DNA of 64,000 bases from Ancrocorticia sp047602305 (GTDB taxonomy: Bacteria; Actinomycetota; Actinomycetes; Actinomycetales; Actinomycetaceae), in the NCBI GenBank assembly GCA_047602305.1, contig JASGHO010000001.1:1674001-1738000 (forward strand), written 5' to 3'. Made by a program: the position numbers and the translations under genes. This document shows positions 26,966 through 36,245 of the stretch, one piece after another. Positions within the stretch are counted from its first letter, which is position 1. Every line of letters starts with the position of its first letter. A model generated the notes under the pieces. The model was not told the origin of the DNA and ran no database searches. It saw only the letters and a list, made by a program, of their open reading frames with translations.

Positions 26966-28275
26966 GCGTTCTCACCCGCTTCCTCGATGGATACCCGGAT
27001 CCGTTCGACACGGCGTCCGTCCATCTTCTCGACGCGCAGCTGCGCATCGTCCACCTGCACGGTGTCGCCAGCGGCCGGGATACGCCCCAGCCGGAACATG
27101 ACGAAGCCTCCGAGGGTTTCGTAGGGCCCGCTATCGGGCACGTCCACGGGACACACGCGCGCCAGCTCGTCCGGCCGCAGCGATCCGGGGACGGACCAGT
27201 GCCCGCCCTTGGTCTGGTAGACGGCCGGGCGGCGCGGATCGTGTTCGTCCGCCACTTCGCCCACGATTTCTTCGACGACGTCCTCCAGCGTCACCACGCC
27301 CGAGGTCCCGCCATATTCGTCGACGACGAGCGCCATCTGCAAGCCCTGATCACGCAGCTCAACAAGGAGCTGAGCCAGTTTCATCGTCTCGGGCACACGC
27401 GGCGCCGGGGACATGAGGGACGAACTCGTCACCTGCACATCGGCGCGACGTTCGTAAGGAACAGCCACGGCGCGGCGCAAATGAACGAAGCCGCGGACGT
27501 CGTCGACCCCGTCACCAATCACGGGGAAACGGGACTTTCCGGTTGTTCTGGCAAGGGCGACGACGTCGGCCGCACTCGCGGTGTCGGGGAGGGTTTCGAG
27601 GCGGACGCGATCAGTCATGACGTCCACGGCGGTCAGCTGACCGACGCCGATGGAGCGGGTGACCAGGCGCGCGGTGGAGACGTCGAGGGTTCCGGCTTCG
27701 GCCGAGCGGCGCACCAGGGCGCCGAGCTCGCTGGCCGAACGGGCGCCGGACATCTCTTCGGCCGGTTCGATGCCAAAGCGGCGCAGCAGGCGATTGGCCA
27801 TGCCGTTGAGCACCACGATGACCGGCTTGAACACGAGAGTGAAAGCCTGGAGGGGACGCGAGACGAGGCCCGCGGTCTTGAGAGGATCCGCCAAGGCCAT
27901 ATTCTTCGGAACCAGTTCCCCGAAAAGCATGGAGAAGAGGTTAACGAGGACGAAGGCCGCCGTCGCCGAAATGGCGACCGCCGCAGCCTTGGCCAATCCC
28001 ACCGACTGTAACGGGCCATCAAGGAAACGCGAGAGCGGATCCTGGGCAACGTATCCCAGCAAAATCGTGGTGAGAGTAATGCCCACCTGGCAGGCGGAAA
28101 GTTGGAGTGACAACTGGTGTAGGGCCCTGTTGACGATTCTTGCCCGAGGATCCGTCTCTGCTTGTCCGGCGACAGTCGCCGGATCGAGGGCCACAAGAGA
28201 GAATTCGGCGGCGACGAATATCGCCGTTCCGAGCGTGAGAACCACGCCCAGGGCAAGGAGAACTATGTCGCTCAT
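26962..28275 (-). CDS. CNNM/CBS/CorC-domain membrane protein (hemolysin C family)
   Basis: 437 residues with the full layout: CNNM membrane domain (about 1-190), CBS pair (about 210-340, with DEYGGTSGVVTLEDVVEEIVGEV) and a C-terminal CorC_HlyC domain (YETLGGFVMFRLGRIPAAGD...). It probably works with the shorter paralogue encoded next to it as a Mg2+/divalent cation transport or sensing pair, which is inference. The ATG at 28275 is used; a GTG 12 nt upstream is possible. There is no strong Shine-Dalgarno. Confidence 0.88.
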   Translation of the reverse strand: MSDIVLLALGVVLTLGTAIFVAAEFSLVALDPATVAGQAETDPRARIVNRALHQLSLQLSACQVGITLTTILLGYVAQDPLSRFLDGPLQSVGLAKAAAVAISATAAFVLVNLFSMLFGELVPKNMALADPLKTAGLVSRPLQAFTLVFKPVIVVLNGMANRLLRRFGIEPAEEMSGARSASELGALVRRSAEAGTLDVSTARLVTRSIGVGQLTAVDVMTDRVRLETLPDTASAADVVALARTTGKSRFPVIGDGVDDVRGFVHLRRAVAVPYERRADVQVTSSSLMSPAPRVPETMKLAQLLVELRDQGLQMALVVDEYGGTSGVVTLEDVVEEIVGEVADEHDPRRPAVYQTKGGHWSVPGSLRPDELARVCPVDVPDSGPYETLGGFVMFRLGRIPAAGDTVQVDDAQLRVEKMDGRRVERIRVSIEEAGENA

Positions 28276-28560
28276 CGGAGAGTGCACGGTACAACTAGCA
28301 TAATGCGGTCATTCTAGTCGGGTCGGGCGCCTCATCAAATACCCGGTAGCTAACAGTGGCGAAGATCCGATGTGGAACCGTGCAGAACCGAGCAAATGAA
28401 TTCGATGCGGAATCCGGCAAAAACGTCCCGTCATTCATGGCTCCCCCTCACCTTCGTCAACGCAATGCCACACCTTGTTCAAGTCTTTCCACCGGCTATG
28501 TTCTTGGGACAGACGTCACGTAGTCTAGGTACGTTCATCCACACATAGATGAGGCGAGAA

Positions 28561-31500
28561 GTGACACAACATAATCCCGAGGACTTTGGGGCAAATCAAG
28601 GGTTCATTGAGGATCTCTACTCCAATTATTTGTCCGACCATTCGACGGTGCAGCCGCAATGGCGCGAGCTATTCCGAAGGTGGGAGGACGAGGGCAGAAG
28701 ACCCTCGTCGCAGAGCGTGCCGTCCCCACGCACCACGCAGGCACAGATCAACATTCATGCGACCTCTGATTCGCGATTGACCTCTCCCGAGATCTCGACT
28801 CAGCGCGCCGATCTTCCGCCAGCACCGCGATCCGCAGCCCAGCCTGCTCTCACCCCCTATGCCGAGCAGTATCAGCTGCGGCCCTCCTCGAAGCCGTTGG
28901 GCGACGAAGTGACTGAGCGGCTCAAGGGTGTGGCGAAGTCGGTTGCCTCCAACATGGATGCCTCCATTGCGGTGCCCACTGCAACATCCTTCCGGCAGAT
29001 CCCCGCCAAGATCATGTTCGACAACCGGGCGCTGGTCAACGAGTACCTTCAAGCCACCCGTGGCGGCAAGATTTCCTTCACGCACCTCATCGGGTACGCC
29101 TTGGTTGAAGCCCTGGTTGAGATGCCCGAGATGAACAACTCCTATGCCCTGGAGGATGGCAAGCCTGCCATTTATCGTCCTGCGCATGTCAACTTCGGAT
29201 TGGCCATTGATGTACAGCGCCCCGACGGCTCGCGCAGCCTCGTGGTGCCTTCCATCAAGGGCGCCGAAATGATGACCTTCGATCAGTTCCTCACCGCCTA
29301 CGAAGGCCTCGTGCGCCGCGGCCGTGATAACGCGCTGACAATGGAGGACTACCAGGGAACCACCGTCTCGCTCACCAATCCCGGCGGCATCGGCACCACC
29401 CAGTCGGTACCTCGCCTCATGAAGGGGCAGGGCCTCATCGTAGGCGTGGGCTCCATGGTCTACCCGGCAGAATTCTCGGGAACCTCGGATACCGCACTGG
29501 CACGCCTTGGCGTTTCCAAGGTGGTGACGCTCAGCTCCACCTACGATCACCGTATTATTCAGGGCGCGCAGTCGGGCGACTTCCTGCGCCTCATGGAGCG
29601 CAAGCTGCTCGGGTTGGACGGCTTCTACGATCGCGTCTTCATCTCCATGCACGTTCCGGCCGAGCCGTACGTGTGGGAAAAGGACATCGAGTACGACGCA
29701 AGCCGTGAACTCGATCGTCCCTCGCGTATCGCCCGCCTCATTCATTCCTACCGCTCGCGCGGCCACCTCATTGCGGATCTCGATCCGCTGGCCTTCCGGC
29801 CCCAGCGCCACCCCGATCTCCGCCTCGCCTCCTACGGCCTGAGCACCTGGGACCTGGACCGCCAGTTCCCCACCGGTGACTTCATCAACGAGGGCCGGAC
29901 GATGACGCTACGGGAGATCCTGCGGCGCCTGCGCACCGCCTACTGCTCCACCATCGGCTACGAGTACATGCACATCTCGGATCCGGCGCAGCGCAAGTGG
30001 TTCCAGAAGCGCTTGGAGATCACCCCCGAAAAGATCGGCCCGGAAAAGCAGCATCACATCCTGGCAAAGCTGAACGAGGCCGAAGCCTTCGAGGCCTTCC
30101 TTCACACCAAGTTCCTGGGGCAAAAGCGTTTCTCCCTCGAAGGCGGCGAATCGTTGATTCCCGCACTCGATGAGATTCTCGCCCACGCCGCCAACGACGG
30201 CCTGCCGGACGTTGCCATTTCCATGGCTCACCGTGGCCGCCTCAACGTGCTCACCAACATCGCCGGCAAATCCTACAAGCAGGTGTTCACCGAGTTCGAC
30301 GGCATCGTCGATCCGCGCACCGTCCAGGGTTCCGGTGACGTGAAGTACCACCTCGGCACCGAGGGCACCTACACCGCGCCCAACGGGGACCAGACCGGCG
30401 TATACCTGGCCGCCAATCCCTCCCATCTTGAAGCCGCCTCCGGTGTGCTGGAAGGCATTGTTCGCGCCAAGCAGGATCTGCAGAACCTGGGCGAGGACGG
30501 CTACGCGGTGCTTCCGATTCTGGTGCACGGCGATGCCGCCTTTGCGGGCCAGGGTGTGGTGCAGGAGGTTCTCAACCTCTCCCAGCTGCGCGGTTACAAG
30601 ACCGGCGGCACCATCCACATCATCGTCAACAACCAGATTGGCTTCACCACGGCGCCCTCCTCGGGCCGCTCATCCAACTACGCCACCGATATTGCCAAGG
30701 GCCTGCAGCTGCCGATCTTCCACGTGAACGGCGACGATCCCGAGGCCGTGGTACGCGTGGCAGGACTGGCCTACGAGTACCGTCAGGAGTTCAACAAGGA
30801 CGTCATTATCGACCTCATCTGCTACCGCCGCCGCGGGCACAACGAGGGCGACGATCCGTCGATGACCCAGCCGGTGATGTACGCCCTGGTGGATGCCAAG
30901 CGCACCACGCGCCAGCTCTACCGCGAGTCACTCATCGGCCGTGGCCAGTTGACCGCTGAAGAAGCCGAGGCATTCGAGCGCGAGTACCAGACCTCCCTGG
31001 ACAATGCGTTCCAGCAGGTCAAGGAAGCCGAAGCAGCGATGGATCAAGGCAATACCGATGCCATCGCCGGTCTCGAACTTCCTGCCGCCCAGCAGGAGGA
31101 TGCCGGTACCCTCGTGGGCTGGACCTCCGCCACGAGTTCCCAGATCATCTCCCGCATTGGCGAGGCCCACCTCCAAGTTCCGGAAGGCTTCACCCCTCAT
31201 CCCAAGATTGCGCAGCTCTTTGAGCGTCGCGCCAAGATGAGCCACGAGGGCGGCATCGACTGGGGATTCGGCGAGCTGCTGGCCTTCGGTTCACTCTTGG
31301 TCGAGGGACTGCCGGTGCGCATGTCCGGCCAAGATGTGCGCCGCGGAACCTTCGTGCAGCGCCACGCGGTGGCCCATGATCACACCACCGGTGCGGAATG
31401 GACCCCGCTGCGCAGCCTCACCGAGGACCAGGCCAAGTTCTGGATCTATGACTCCTCGCTCTCCGAATACTCGGTCATGGCCTTCGAGTACGGCTACTCC

Positions 31501-32271
31501 GTGGAACGCCCGGACGCCCTGGTGGTATGGGAGGCCCAGTTTGGCGACTTCGCCAACGGCGCCCAGACCGTCATTGACGAATTCGTCTCCTCGGCCGAGC
31601 AGAAGTGGAGCCAGCGTTCCTCGCTGGTGCTCATGCTCCCGCATGGCTTCGAAGGTCAGGGACCAGACCATTCCTCAGGCCGTATCGAGCGCTACCTACA
31701 GCTGTGCGCCGAGCACAACATGTCGGTGTGCCAGCCCTCAACGCCGGCCAACCACTTCCACATGCTGCGCACGCAGGCATACCGCCGCCCGCGCAGGCCG
31801 CTGGTGGCTTTCACCCCGAAGCAGCTGTTGCGCCGCCGCGCCGCAGTCTCTTCGATCAACGACTTCACCAACGGCTCCTTCCAGCCCGTCATTGACGAGG
31901 TCGATTCCACCATCACCAATGTGGATCGTGTGCTGCTGTGCTCCGGGCGTATCTACTACGATCTCGTGGATCAGCGCACCCGTTTGGGCAACGGCACCAC
32001 CGCAATTGTGCGATTGGAACAGCTCTACCCGAACCCGCGCCACGAGCTCAAGGAAGTTCTCGAGAACTACCCGGGCGCCGAGCTCTACTGGGTCCAGGAT
32101 GAGCCCGCCAACCAGGGCCCCTGGTCGCATCTAGCGCTCAACATGTTCCTTCCCATGGGCTCCCTGCCCACGCTGGTCTCCCGGCCGGCGGCCGCTTCGC
32201 CGTCCACCGGCCGCGGCAAGGACCACGCCGAGCAGATCCAGGACATCCTGGCGAAGGCCTTCGAGAAGTAA
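28561..32271 (+). CDS. kgd: Multifunctional 2-oxoglutarate decarboxylase/dehydrogenase (E1o with fused E2 core)
   Basis: 1236-residue TCA-cycle protein. It has a short N-terminal E1o tail (DFGANQGFIEDLYSNYL), a Pro/Ser linker to about residue 100, an E2 acyltransferase core (about 110-330, with TYDHRIIQGAQSGDFL) but no lipoyl domain, then the thiamine-diphosphate E1 domains (MAHRGRLNVL, GDAAFAGQG, VNNQIGFTT). The fusion is the actinobacterial Kgd/OdhA form, which works with separate E2p and E3. The GTG at 28561 with GAGG 6 nt upstream is preferred; ATG 28549 is an alternative. Confidence 0.97.
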   Translation: MTQHNPEDFGANQGFIEDLYSNYLSDHSTVQPQWRELFRRWEDEGRRPSSQSVPSPRTTQAQINIHATSDSRLTSPEISTQRADLPPAPRSAAQPALTPYAEQYQLRPSSKPLGDEVTERLKGVAKSVASNMDASIAVPTATSFRQIPAKIMFDNRALVNEYLQATRGGKISFTHLIGYALVEALVEMPEMNNSYALEDGKPAIYRPAHVNFGLAIDVQRPDGSRSLVVPSIKGAEMMTFDQFLTAYEGLVRRGRDNALTMEDYQGTTVSLTNPGGIGTTQSVPRLMKGQGLIVGVGSMVYPAEFSGTSDTALARLGVSKVVTLSSTYDHRIIQGAQSGDFLRLMERKLLGLDGFYDRVFISMHVPAEPYVWEKDIEYDASRELDRPSRIARLIHSYRSRGHLIADLDPLAFRPQRHPDLRLASYGLSTWDLDRQFPTGDFINEGRTMTLREILRRLRTAYCSTIGYEYMHISDPAQRKWFQKRLEITPEKIGPEKQHHILAKLNEAEAFEAFLHTKFLGQKRFSLEGGESLIPALDEILAHAANDGLPDVAISMAHRGRLNVLTNIAGKSYKQVFTEFDGIVDPRTVQGSGDVKYHLGTEGTYTAPNGDQTGVYLAANPSHLEAASGVLEGIVRAKQDLQNLGEDGYAVLPILVHGDAAFAGQGVVQEVLNLSQLRGYKTGGTIHIIVNNQIGFTTAPSSGRSSNYATDIAKGLQLPIFHVNGDDPEAVVRVAGLAYEYRQEFNKDVIIDLICYRRRGHNEGDDPSMTQPVMYALVDAKRTTRQLYRESLIGRGQLTAEEAEAFEREYQTSLDNAFQQVKEAEAAMDQGNTDAIAGLELPAAQQEDAGTLVGWTSATSSQIISRIGEAHLQVPEGFTPHPKIAQLFERRAKMSHEGGIDWGFGELLAFGSLLVEGLPVRMSGQDVRRGTFVQRHAVAHDHTTGAEWTPLRSLTEDQAKFWIYDSSLSEYSVMAFEYGYSVERPDALVVWEAQFGDFANGAQTVIDEFVSSAEQKWSQRSSLVLMLPHGFEGQGPDHSSGRIERYLQLCAEHNMSVCQPSTPANHFHMLRTQAYRRPRRPLVAFTPKQLLRRRAAVSSINDFTNGSFQPVIDEVDSTITNVDRVLLCSGRIYYDLVDQRTRLGNGTTAIVRLEQLYPNPRHELKEVLENYPGAELYWVQDEPANQGPWSHLALNMFLPMGSLPTLVSRPAAASPSTGRGKDHAEQIQDILAKAFEK

Positions 32272-32280
32272 AAATAATGG

Positions 32281-32312
32281 TTGCGCCAGTAGGTTATTGC
32301 CTACTGGCGCAA
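32281..32312 (+). terminator. kgd terminator
   Basis: TTGCGCCAGTAGG and its complement form a perfect 13-bp stem with a 6-nt loop, 10 bp after the kgd stop. It is not followed by a T-run on the plus strand; on the minus strand TTATTTTT follows, so it could also block reverse transcription. Confidence 0.7.
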
Positions 32313-32345
32313 CTGCTATAACGCCCAAGAAAGAGGCTCGTGGCG

Positions 32346-34658
32346 ATGTTAGTACCATCAAGAATCCAGCAGCAGGCGGCAGAGGCACCGGCGACCGCGC
32401 GGGTAACCTCGCTGGCAGCAGCACAGGCGCCCACCCTGACATCCGCCCTCGGGGCTGTACTTGCAGCCGCACTACTCGTTGCCAGCGTGGTCGCTGCAGT
32501 ACCCGCGCGGGCGGCCGAGCTTCCCGAAGCCGCAGCACTTACCGAGGCAGCAGCAACGGCACTCCCGGAAACGGCCACGGCCACGATCCCCGAAACGGCA
32601 CACCTTCCCGAGGCAACGGCACTTACCACCGACACCTCCACTACACTTCCCGACGCAACAGCCGAGCTTCCCGAATCATCAGCACTCCCCGCAGCAGCCG
32701 CTCCCGAGCCAATGGCCACCAGCTACAGCGACACGGTCCTGACCATCGGCTCTGACGAGTCTCGCCGCAACGTCACTTGGTATACCGATCAGGATTCGGC
32801 GCAGGTGCTGCAGTACGCCGTCGCCACAGGGGCGAAGTTCCCCACCTCCGGCGTCACGACGGTTCCCGCAACCGGCGGCTCCACCACGAGCGGTGAGTTC
32901 AATCGCCGCGCCGAAATCTCCGGACTGTCCGAGAACACCTCGTACGTGTACCGAGTCGGATCTGCCGCCGCAGGTTGGTCCCCGGTCCGCGCCTTCTCCA
33001 CCGGCGCGTTCTCCGGCGATTACGAGTTTCTTTTCTTCGGCGACCCCCAGATTGGCGCCTCCGGCAATGTCGTGAACGACGGCGAAGGATGGGCCGATAC
33101 GTTGAATGTCGCGATGGCCAAGTACCCGAACAGCGAGCTTCTTTTCTCCGCTGGGGATCAGGTTCAGAAGGCCGGCGATGAGGAAAACTACCAGTATTTC
33201 TTGGCCCCCAAACAGCTGACCAGCATCCCCACGGTCCCACTCATCGGCAATCATGACGTTGGCTCGAGGGCCTTCGCTCAGCATTTCACCGTGCCGAATC
33301 TTGACGAGAACGCTGGCGCCGCAAGCAGCGATTCCGCCTCGGGAGGCGACTACTGGTTCACCTACAAGGACGTGCTCTACGTAGTTCTCAACTCCAATAG
33401 CTCCGACTACGCCAGCCATATCGATTTCATGCAGCGCATCGTCGCGGAGCACGGCGATGAGGCGAAATGGAAGGTCCTGGCCTTCCATCACTCGATTTAT
33501 TCCGTGGCCTACCACGTCAATAGAAGCCCAGTAACGAGCCTTCGCGAGGCATTCCCGAAAGCCATTTCCGAGGCCGGTTTCGACCTCGTTCTCCAAGGCC
33601 ACGATCACAGTTACACCCGCACCTACCTGGTGAAAGACGGGGAGCTTGCCAACGCCTCCGAGGTTCCCGGGCAGGCCGAGGTAGCCGCCCGCTCCGGCGA
33701 GGTTCTCTACATCACCGCGAATTCGGCGAGCGGTTCGAAGTACTACAACGTCAAGGCACCCGACGCCTGGTACGCCTCCGTCATCAACCAGGAAAAGGTC
33801 CGCAATTACACGCATCTATCGATCACCGACGACGCCCTCACCATCACCACACTGCGCAGCGAAGCCAACGGCAGCAAGTCGCCGGTCAACAGCGTGGTGG
33901 ACGAAGTGACGCTCACGCGAGCGGGCGCCCCGGTCGATCCCCCGGGCCCCACTCCACTCCCGGACCCTTCCGGCAATCTGTTCTTCCTCGACAACATCAG
34001 TGACACCGTTGCCCGCACCGCCATGAAGGTGACCACCGCCGATCAGGTGTTGAGTGGTGATTGGGACGACGACGGCGTCGACACTCCAGTTCTTCGTCGC
34101 GGCACTACGTACACCTTCCTCGCTTCCAACAGAACCGGAGCAGCGGAGACGTCGGTTGAACTGGGCGCGGGTGTTCCCGTCGTCGGTGATTTCAACGGGG
34201 ATGGGAAGGATGACATCGCCATTCGGCGCCCCAAGTCCAACCTCTTCGATGTCACCTACAACCGCAAGGGCGTGATTCCTGCGGGAGTGGTGGACACGAG
34301 CATCAGCTACGGCAAGGCCACCGACGCACCTCTTGCGGGCAACTGGAGCGGTGCCGGCCGCGACAGTATTGGAGTGAAGCGTGGAAATACCTTCTTCCTC
34401 AAGAACAACCTGTCGAGTGGTTCGAAGACAACAACGTTCGTCTTTGGACGGCCGGACGACCTCCCCATCGTGGGTGATTTCAACGGCGACGGCAAGGACA
34501 GCATCGCGGTAATTCGCGGCAACATCATCTTCGTCAAGAACTCCCTGACCGGTGGCGGTGCCGATCGCAACGTTTCTCTGGGCCGCAAGGGAGATGCACT
34601 CCTCAGCGGCGACTGGTTCGGGCAGGGAAGCGACACCTTCGCGCTCTACCGCAGATGA
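32346..34658 (+). CDS. Secreted purple-acid-phosphatase-like metallophosphoesterase with VCBS-type repeats
   Basis: 770 residues. Layout: a long n-region and signal helix (about 30-56, ALGAVLAAALLVASVVAAVPARA), a repetitive LPE-A-rich linker (about 57-120), an FN3-like N-terminal domain, a calcineurin-like phosphatase core with GDPQIG (about 230), GDQ, GNHD (about 300) and GHDHSYTR (about 417), and C-terminal repeats (541-770) with DFNGDGKDD-type calcium loops. Probably cell-surface or secreted; no LPXTG was seen. ATG 32346 follows AAGAGG at 9 nt. Confidence 0.85.
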   Translation: MLVPSRIQQQAAEAPATARVTSLAAAQAPTLTSALGAVLAAALLVASVVAAVPARAAELPEAAALTEAAATALPETATATIPETAHLPEATALTTDTSTTLPDATAELPESSALPAAAAPEPMATSYSDTVLTIGSDESRRNVTWYTDQDSAQVLQYAVATGAKFPTSGVTTVPATGGSTTSGEFNRRAEISGLSENTSYVYRVGSAAAGWSPVRAFSTGAFSGDYEFLFFGDPQIGASGNVVNDGEGWADTLNVAMAKYPNSELLFSAGDQVQKAGDEENYQYFLAPKQLTSIPTVPLIGNHDVGSRAFAQHFTVPNLDENAGAASSDSASGGDYWFTYKDVLYVVLNSNSSDYASHIDFMQRIVAEHGDEAKWKVLAFHHSIYSVAYHVNRSPVTSLREAFPKAISEAGFDLVLQGHDHSYTRTYLVKDGELANASEVPGQAEVAARSGEVLYITANSASGSKYYNVKAPDAWYASVINQEKVRNYTHLSITDDALTITTLRSEANGSKSPVNSVVDEVTLTRAGAPVDPPGPTPLPDPSGNLFFLDNISDTVARTAMKVTTADQVLSGDWDDDGVDTPVLRRGTTYTFLASNRTGAAETSVELGAGVPVVGDFNGDGKDDIAIRRPKSNLFDVTYNRKGVIPAGVVDTSISYGKATDAPLAGNWSGAGRDSIGVKRGNTFFLKNNLSSGSKTTTFVFGRPDDLPIVGDFNGDGKDSIAVIRGNIIFVKNSLTGGGADRNVSLGRKGDALLSGDWFGQGSDTFALYRR
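32514..32712. repeat. LPE-rich repeat segment in the phosphatase
   Basis: Imperfect units encoding (E/A)LPEAxAL(T) recur about six to eight times between the signal peptide and the FN3-like domain. CTTCCCGAAGC-like words recur at the DNA level. It probably forms an extended, variable-length surface spacer. Confidence 0.65.
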
Positions 34659-34705
34659 GGGGCGCGGTGAGCACTTGCACCAACACCGATCCACGGAGTC
34701 AACGA

Positions 34706-35296
34706 GTGAAGCGTGGCAAGATACTTCGAGTGATCGCGGCACTCGCCATCGGTGCCATTTCGGCATGCTCATCGGGCTCCGGTTCTGAGGGCGGCGCGTC
34801 AGTAACCGAGCCCGGCGCGTCAACACGTGCCACGACAGAAGCCGATGCGCTACCACGAGGGCTTCACCTCGCCGTCGTCGTCTCCCCCAACCCGAGCGAG
34901 GACGAGCAGGCGGTCCTCGCGGCCGTTGACTCGTATCAGGCGCTTCATGGAGGCACCGTGGAGGTCTATCAGGAGGAGGCCGCCACGGACAGCGTCAGCG
35001 AGGCGATTGCCGCCGCGCCCGATGTAGTGGTGGCGGTCGGGCCGTTTGTGGTGGGCGCCGTCGACTTGGAATCAGCGCAACATCTCGACACCCCATTCCT
35101 CGTCCTCGGAATGGAGTTGGCAGAGCCCACGGAGAACGTCGTTGCCGTCACCTGGCCGGGCGCCGATTCGCGCGCCGCACTGGCCGAGGACACCCTGGAG
35201 TTCACCCAGGCGGCCATGTATGCCGACGACGCCGTCGCGGCCGGGCTACAAGCGCTCCAGTCCGCACACGATGCCGAGGTGGTCAAGCTGCGCTAG
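34706..35296 (+). CDS. Lipoprotein with periplasmic-binding-protein-like fold fragment
   Basis: 196 residues with a lipoprotein signal: VKRGKILRVIAALAIGAISAC, where Cys21 is the lipid anchor. The mature part has a Ser/Gly/Glu-rich spacer, then a region LHLAVVVSPNPSEDEQAVLAAV...APDVVVAVGPFVVGAVD that looks like the first lobe of a BMP-type substrate-binding protein. It is too short for a full two-lobe binder, so it may be truncated or diverged. GTG 34706 has GGAG 7 nt upstream; an ATG at 34655 overlapping the phosphatase stop has none. Confidence 0.7.
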   Translation: MKRGKILRVIAALAIGAISACSSGSGSEGGASVTEPGASTRATTEADALPRGLHLAVVVSPNPSEDEQAVLAAVDSYQALHGGTVEVYQEEAATDSVSEAIAAAPDVVVAVGPFVVGAVDLESAQHLDTPFLVLGMELAEPTENVVAVTWPGADSRAALAEDTLEFTQAAMYADDAVAAGLQALQSAHDAEVVKLR

Positions 35297-35423
35297 CCCT
35301 GCCGCTTCTGTTGCGGTTGGTTGTGATTGGCAGCATCCGGCAGCCCATTTTTGCTCGAATTCATCACGGATTGGGCGCGGAGAGGGATTATCTGTCAAAG
35401 TAGAGTCTGTGAATGAGCCACAT

Positions 35424-36008
35424 ATGCGAATCCTTTTCATGGGCGATGAACTCGTGGCCGGCCTCGGGGACCCGCGCGCCCTCGGTTGGACCGGACGCGT
35501 CATGGCCCGAACCTCCAACGAGCCTCCCATCATGTGGATGAATCTCGCCGTCCCCGGCGAGGACACCGCGCGCCTCGCAGGCCGCTGGGAGGAGGAGGCG
35601 AAGCGTCGAATTGCCCCGGACATCGATTGTCGGCTTGTGATTGGCCTCGGCTCACACGACCTCGACACCAGTCAGACCTTGGCCCGCGCGCGCCTTCACC
35701 TGGCCAACCTCATCGACTCCGCCGAGCGTATCCGGATGCGCACCTTCGTTGTGGGCCCGCCGCCCCGCCGTGACATCTCCAAGAAGATCCAGGGAGACCT
35801 CACACGCGCCTACAGCGACGTGTGTGCCCGCCGCGGCATCCCCTTCGTGGACACCTTCACCCCGCTCGCCGCCCACGAGCAGTGGAACACGGACATGACC
35901 GTCTCCTCCAGCTACACCCCGCGCCAAGCCGGATACGGCCTCATGGCCTGGCTCGTACTGCACAACGGTTGGCACGAGTGGCTGGGCGTTCCCCCGGCAA
36001 CGGCGTAA
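35424..36008 (+). CDS. SGNH-hydrolase-like protein lacking the usual catalytic serine
   Basis: 194 residues. The fold markers are clear (MRILFMGDELVAGLGDPRALGWTGRV, then a GLGSHD block and DTFTPL), but block I reads GDEL, with Glu9 where GDSL enzymes have the nucleophilic serine. The final block reads SSYTPRQAGYG, where DxxH is expected. It may be a pseudo-enzyme or use another mechanism. ATG 35424 is used; GTG 35409, just after a TTATCTG-like element, is an alternative leaderless start. Confidence 0.75.
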   Translation: MRILFMGDELVAGLGDPRALGWTGRVMARTSNEPPIMWMNLAVPGEDTARLAGRWEEEAKRRIAPDIDCRLVIGLGSHDLDTSQTLARARLHLANLIDSAERIRMRTFVVGPPPRRDISKKIQGDLTRAYSDVCARRGIPFVDTFTPLAAHEQWNTDMTVSSSYTPRQAGYGLMAWLVLHNGWHEWLGVPPATA

Positions 36009-36033
36009 CCACAGGTAGTCGGCCAAAATAAAA

Positions 36034-36061
36034 CAGGCCCGGATCTCTTGATCCGGGCCTG
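36034..36061. terminator. Bidirectional terminator between the SGNH-like gene and bL37
   Basis: CAGGCCCGGAT and ATCCGGGCCTG form a perfect 11-bp stem with a 6-nt loop. On the minus strand TTTTATTTTGG follows, a good T-run for the bL37 transcript; the hairpin also lies 25 bp after the plus-strand SGNH-like gene. Confidence 0.85.
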
Positions 36062-36069
36062 AGTCGTTC

Positions 36070-36144
36070 TCATGCGTTGGGACGCTTACCGTGGTTAGCG
36101 GCCTTCCCTGCACGAGTGCGACGCTTACGTCCACGCCTGCTCAT
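36070..36144 (-). CDS. 50S ribosomal protein bL37
   Basis: 24-residue very basic peptide MSRRGRKRRTRAGKAANHGK followed by RPNA. It matches the tiny actinobacterial ribosomal protein bL37 first seen in mycobacterial ribosome structures (pattern RGRK...K.ANHGKRPN). The ATG at 36144 follows GAAGGAGACTCAC, a strong Shine-Dalgarno, and an intrinsic terminator lies 10 bp after the stop. It is commonly missed in annotation because of its length. Confidence 0.9.
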   Translation of the reverse strand: MSRRGRKRRTRAGKAANHGKRPNA

Positions 36145-36245
36145 GTGAGTCTCCTTCTATCGGGTGCCGCCTCATTGAACAAACGGCAGAATCACAGTTT
36201 ACCAATACTCGCCATGCCCCGTGGTGTCGCGCCCATCACGCGGAG

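Noticed and set aside
25934..28275. Hemolysin operon
   Set aside because: The CNNM/CBS proteins carry a historical hemolysin label; the domains point to cation handling, not to a cytolysin.
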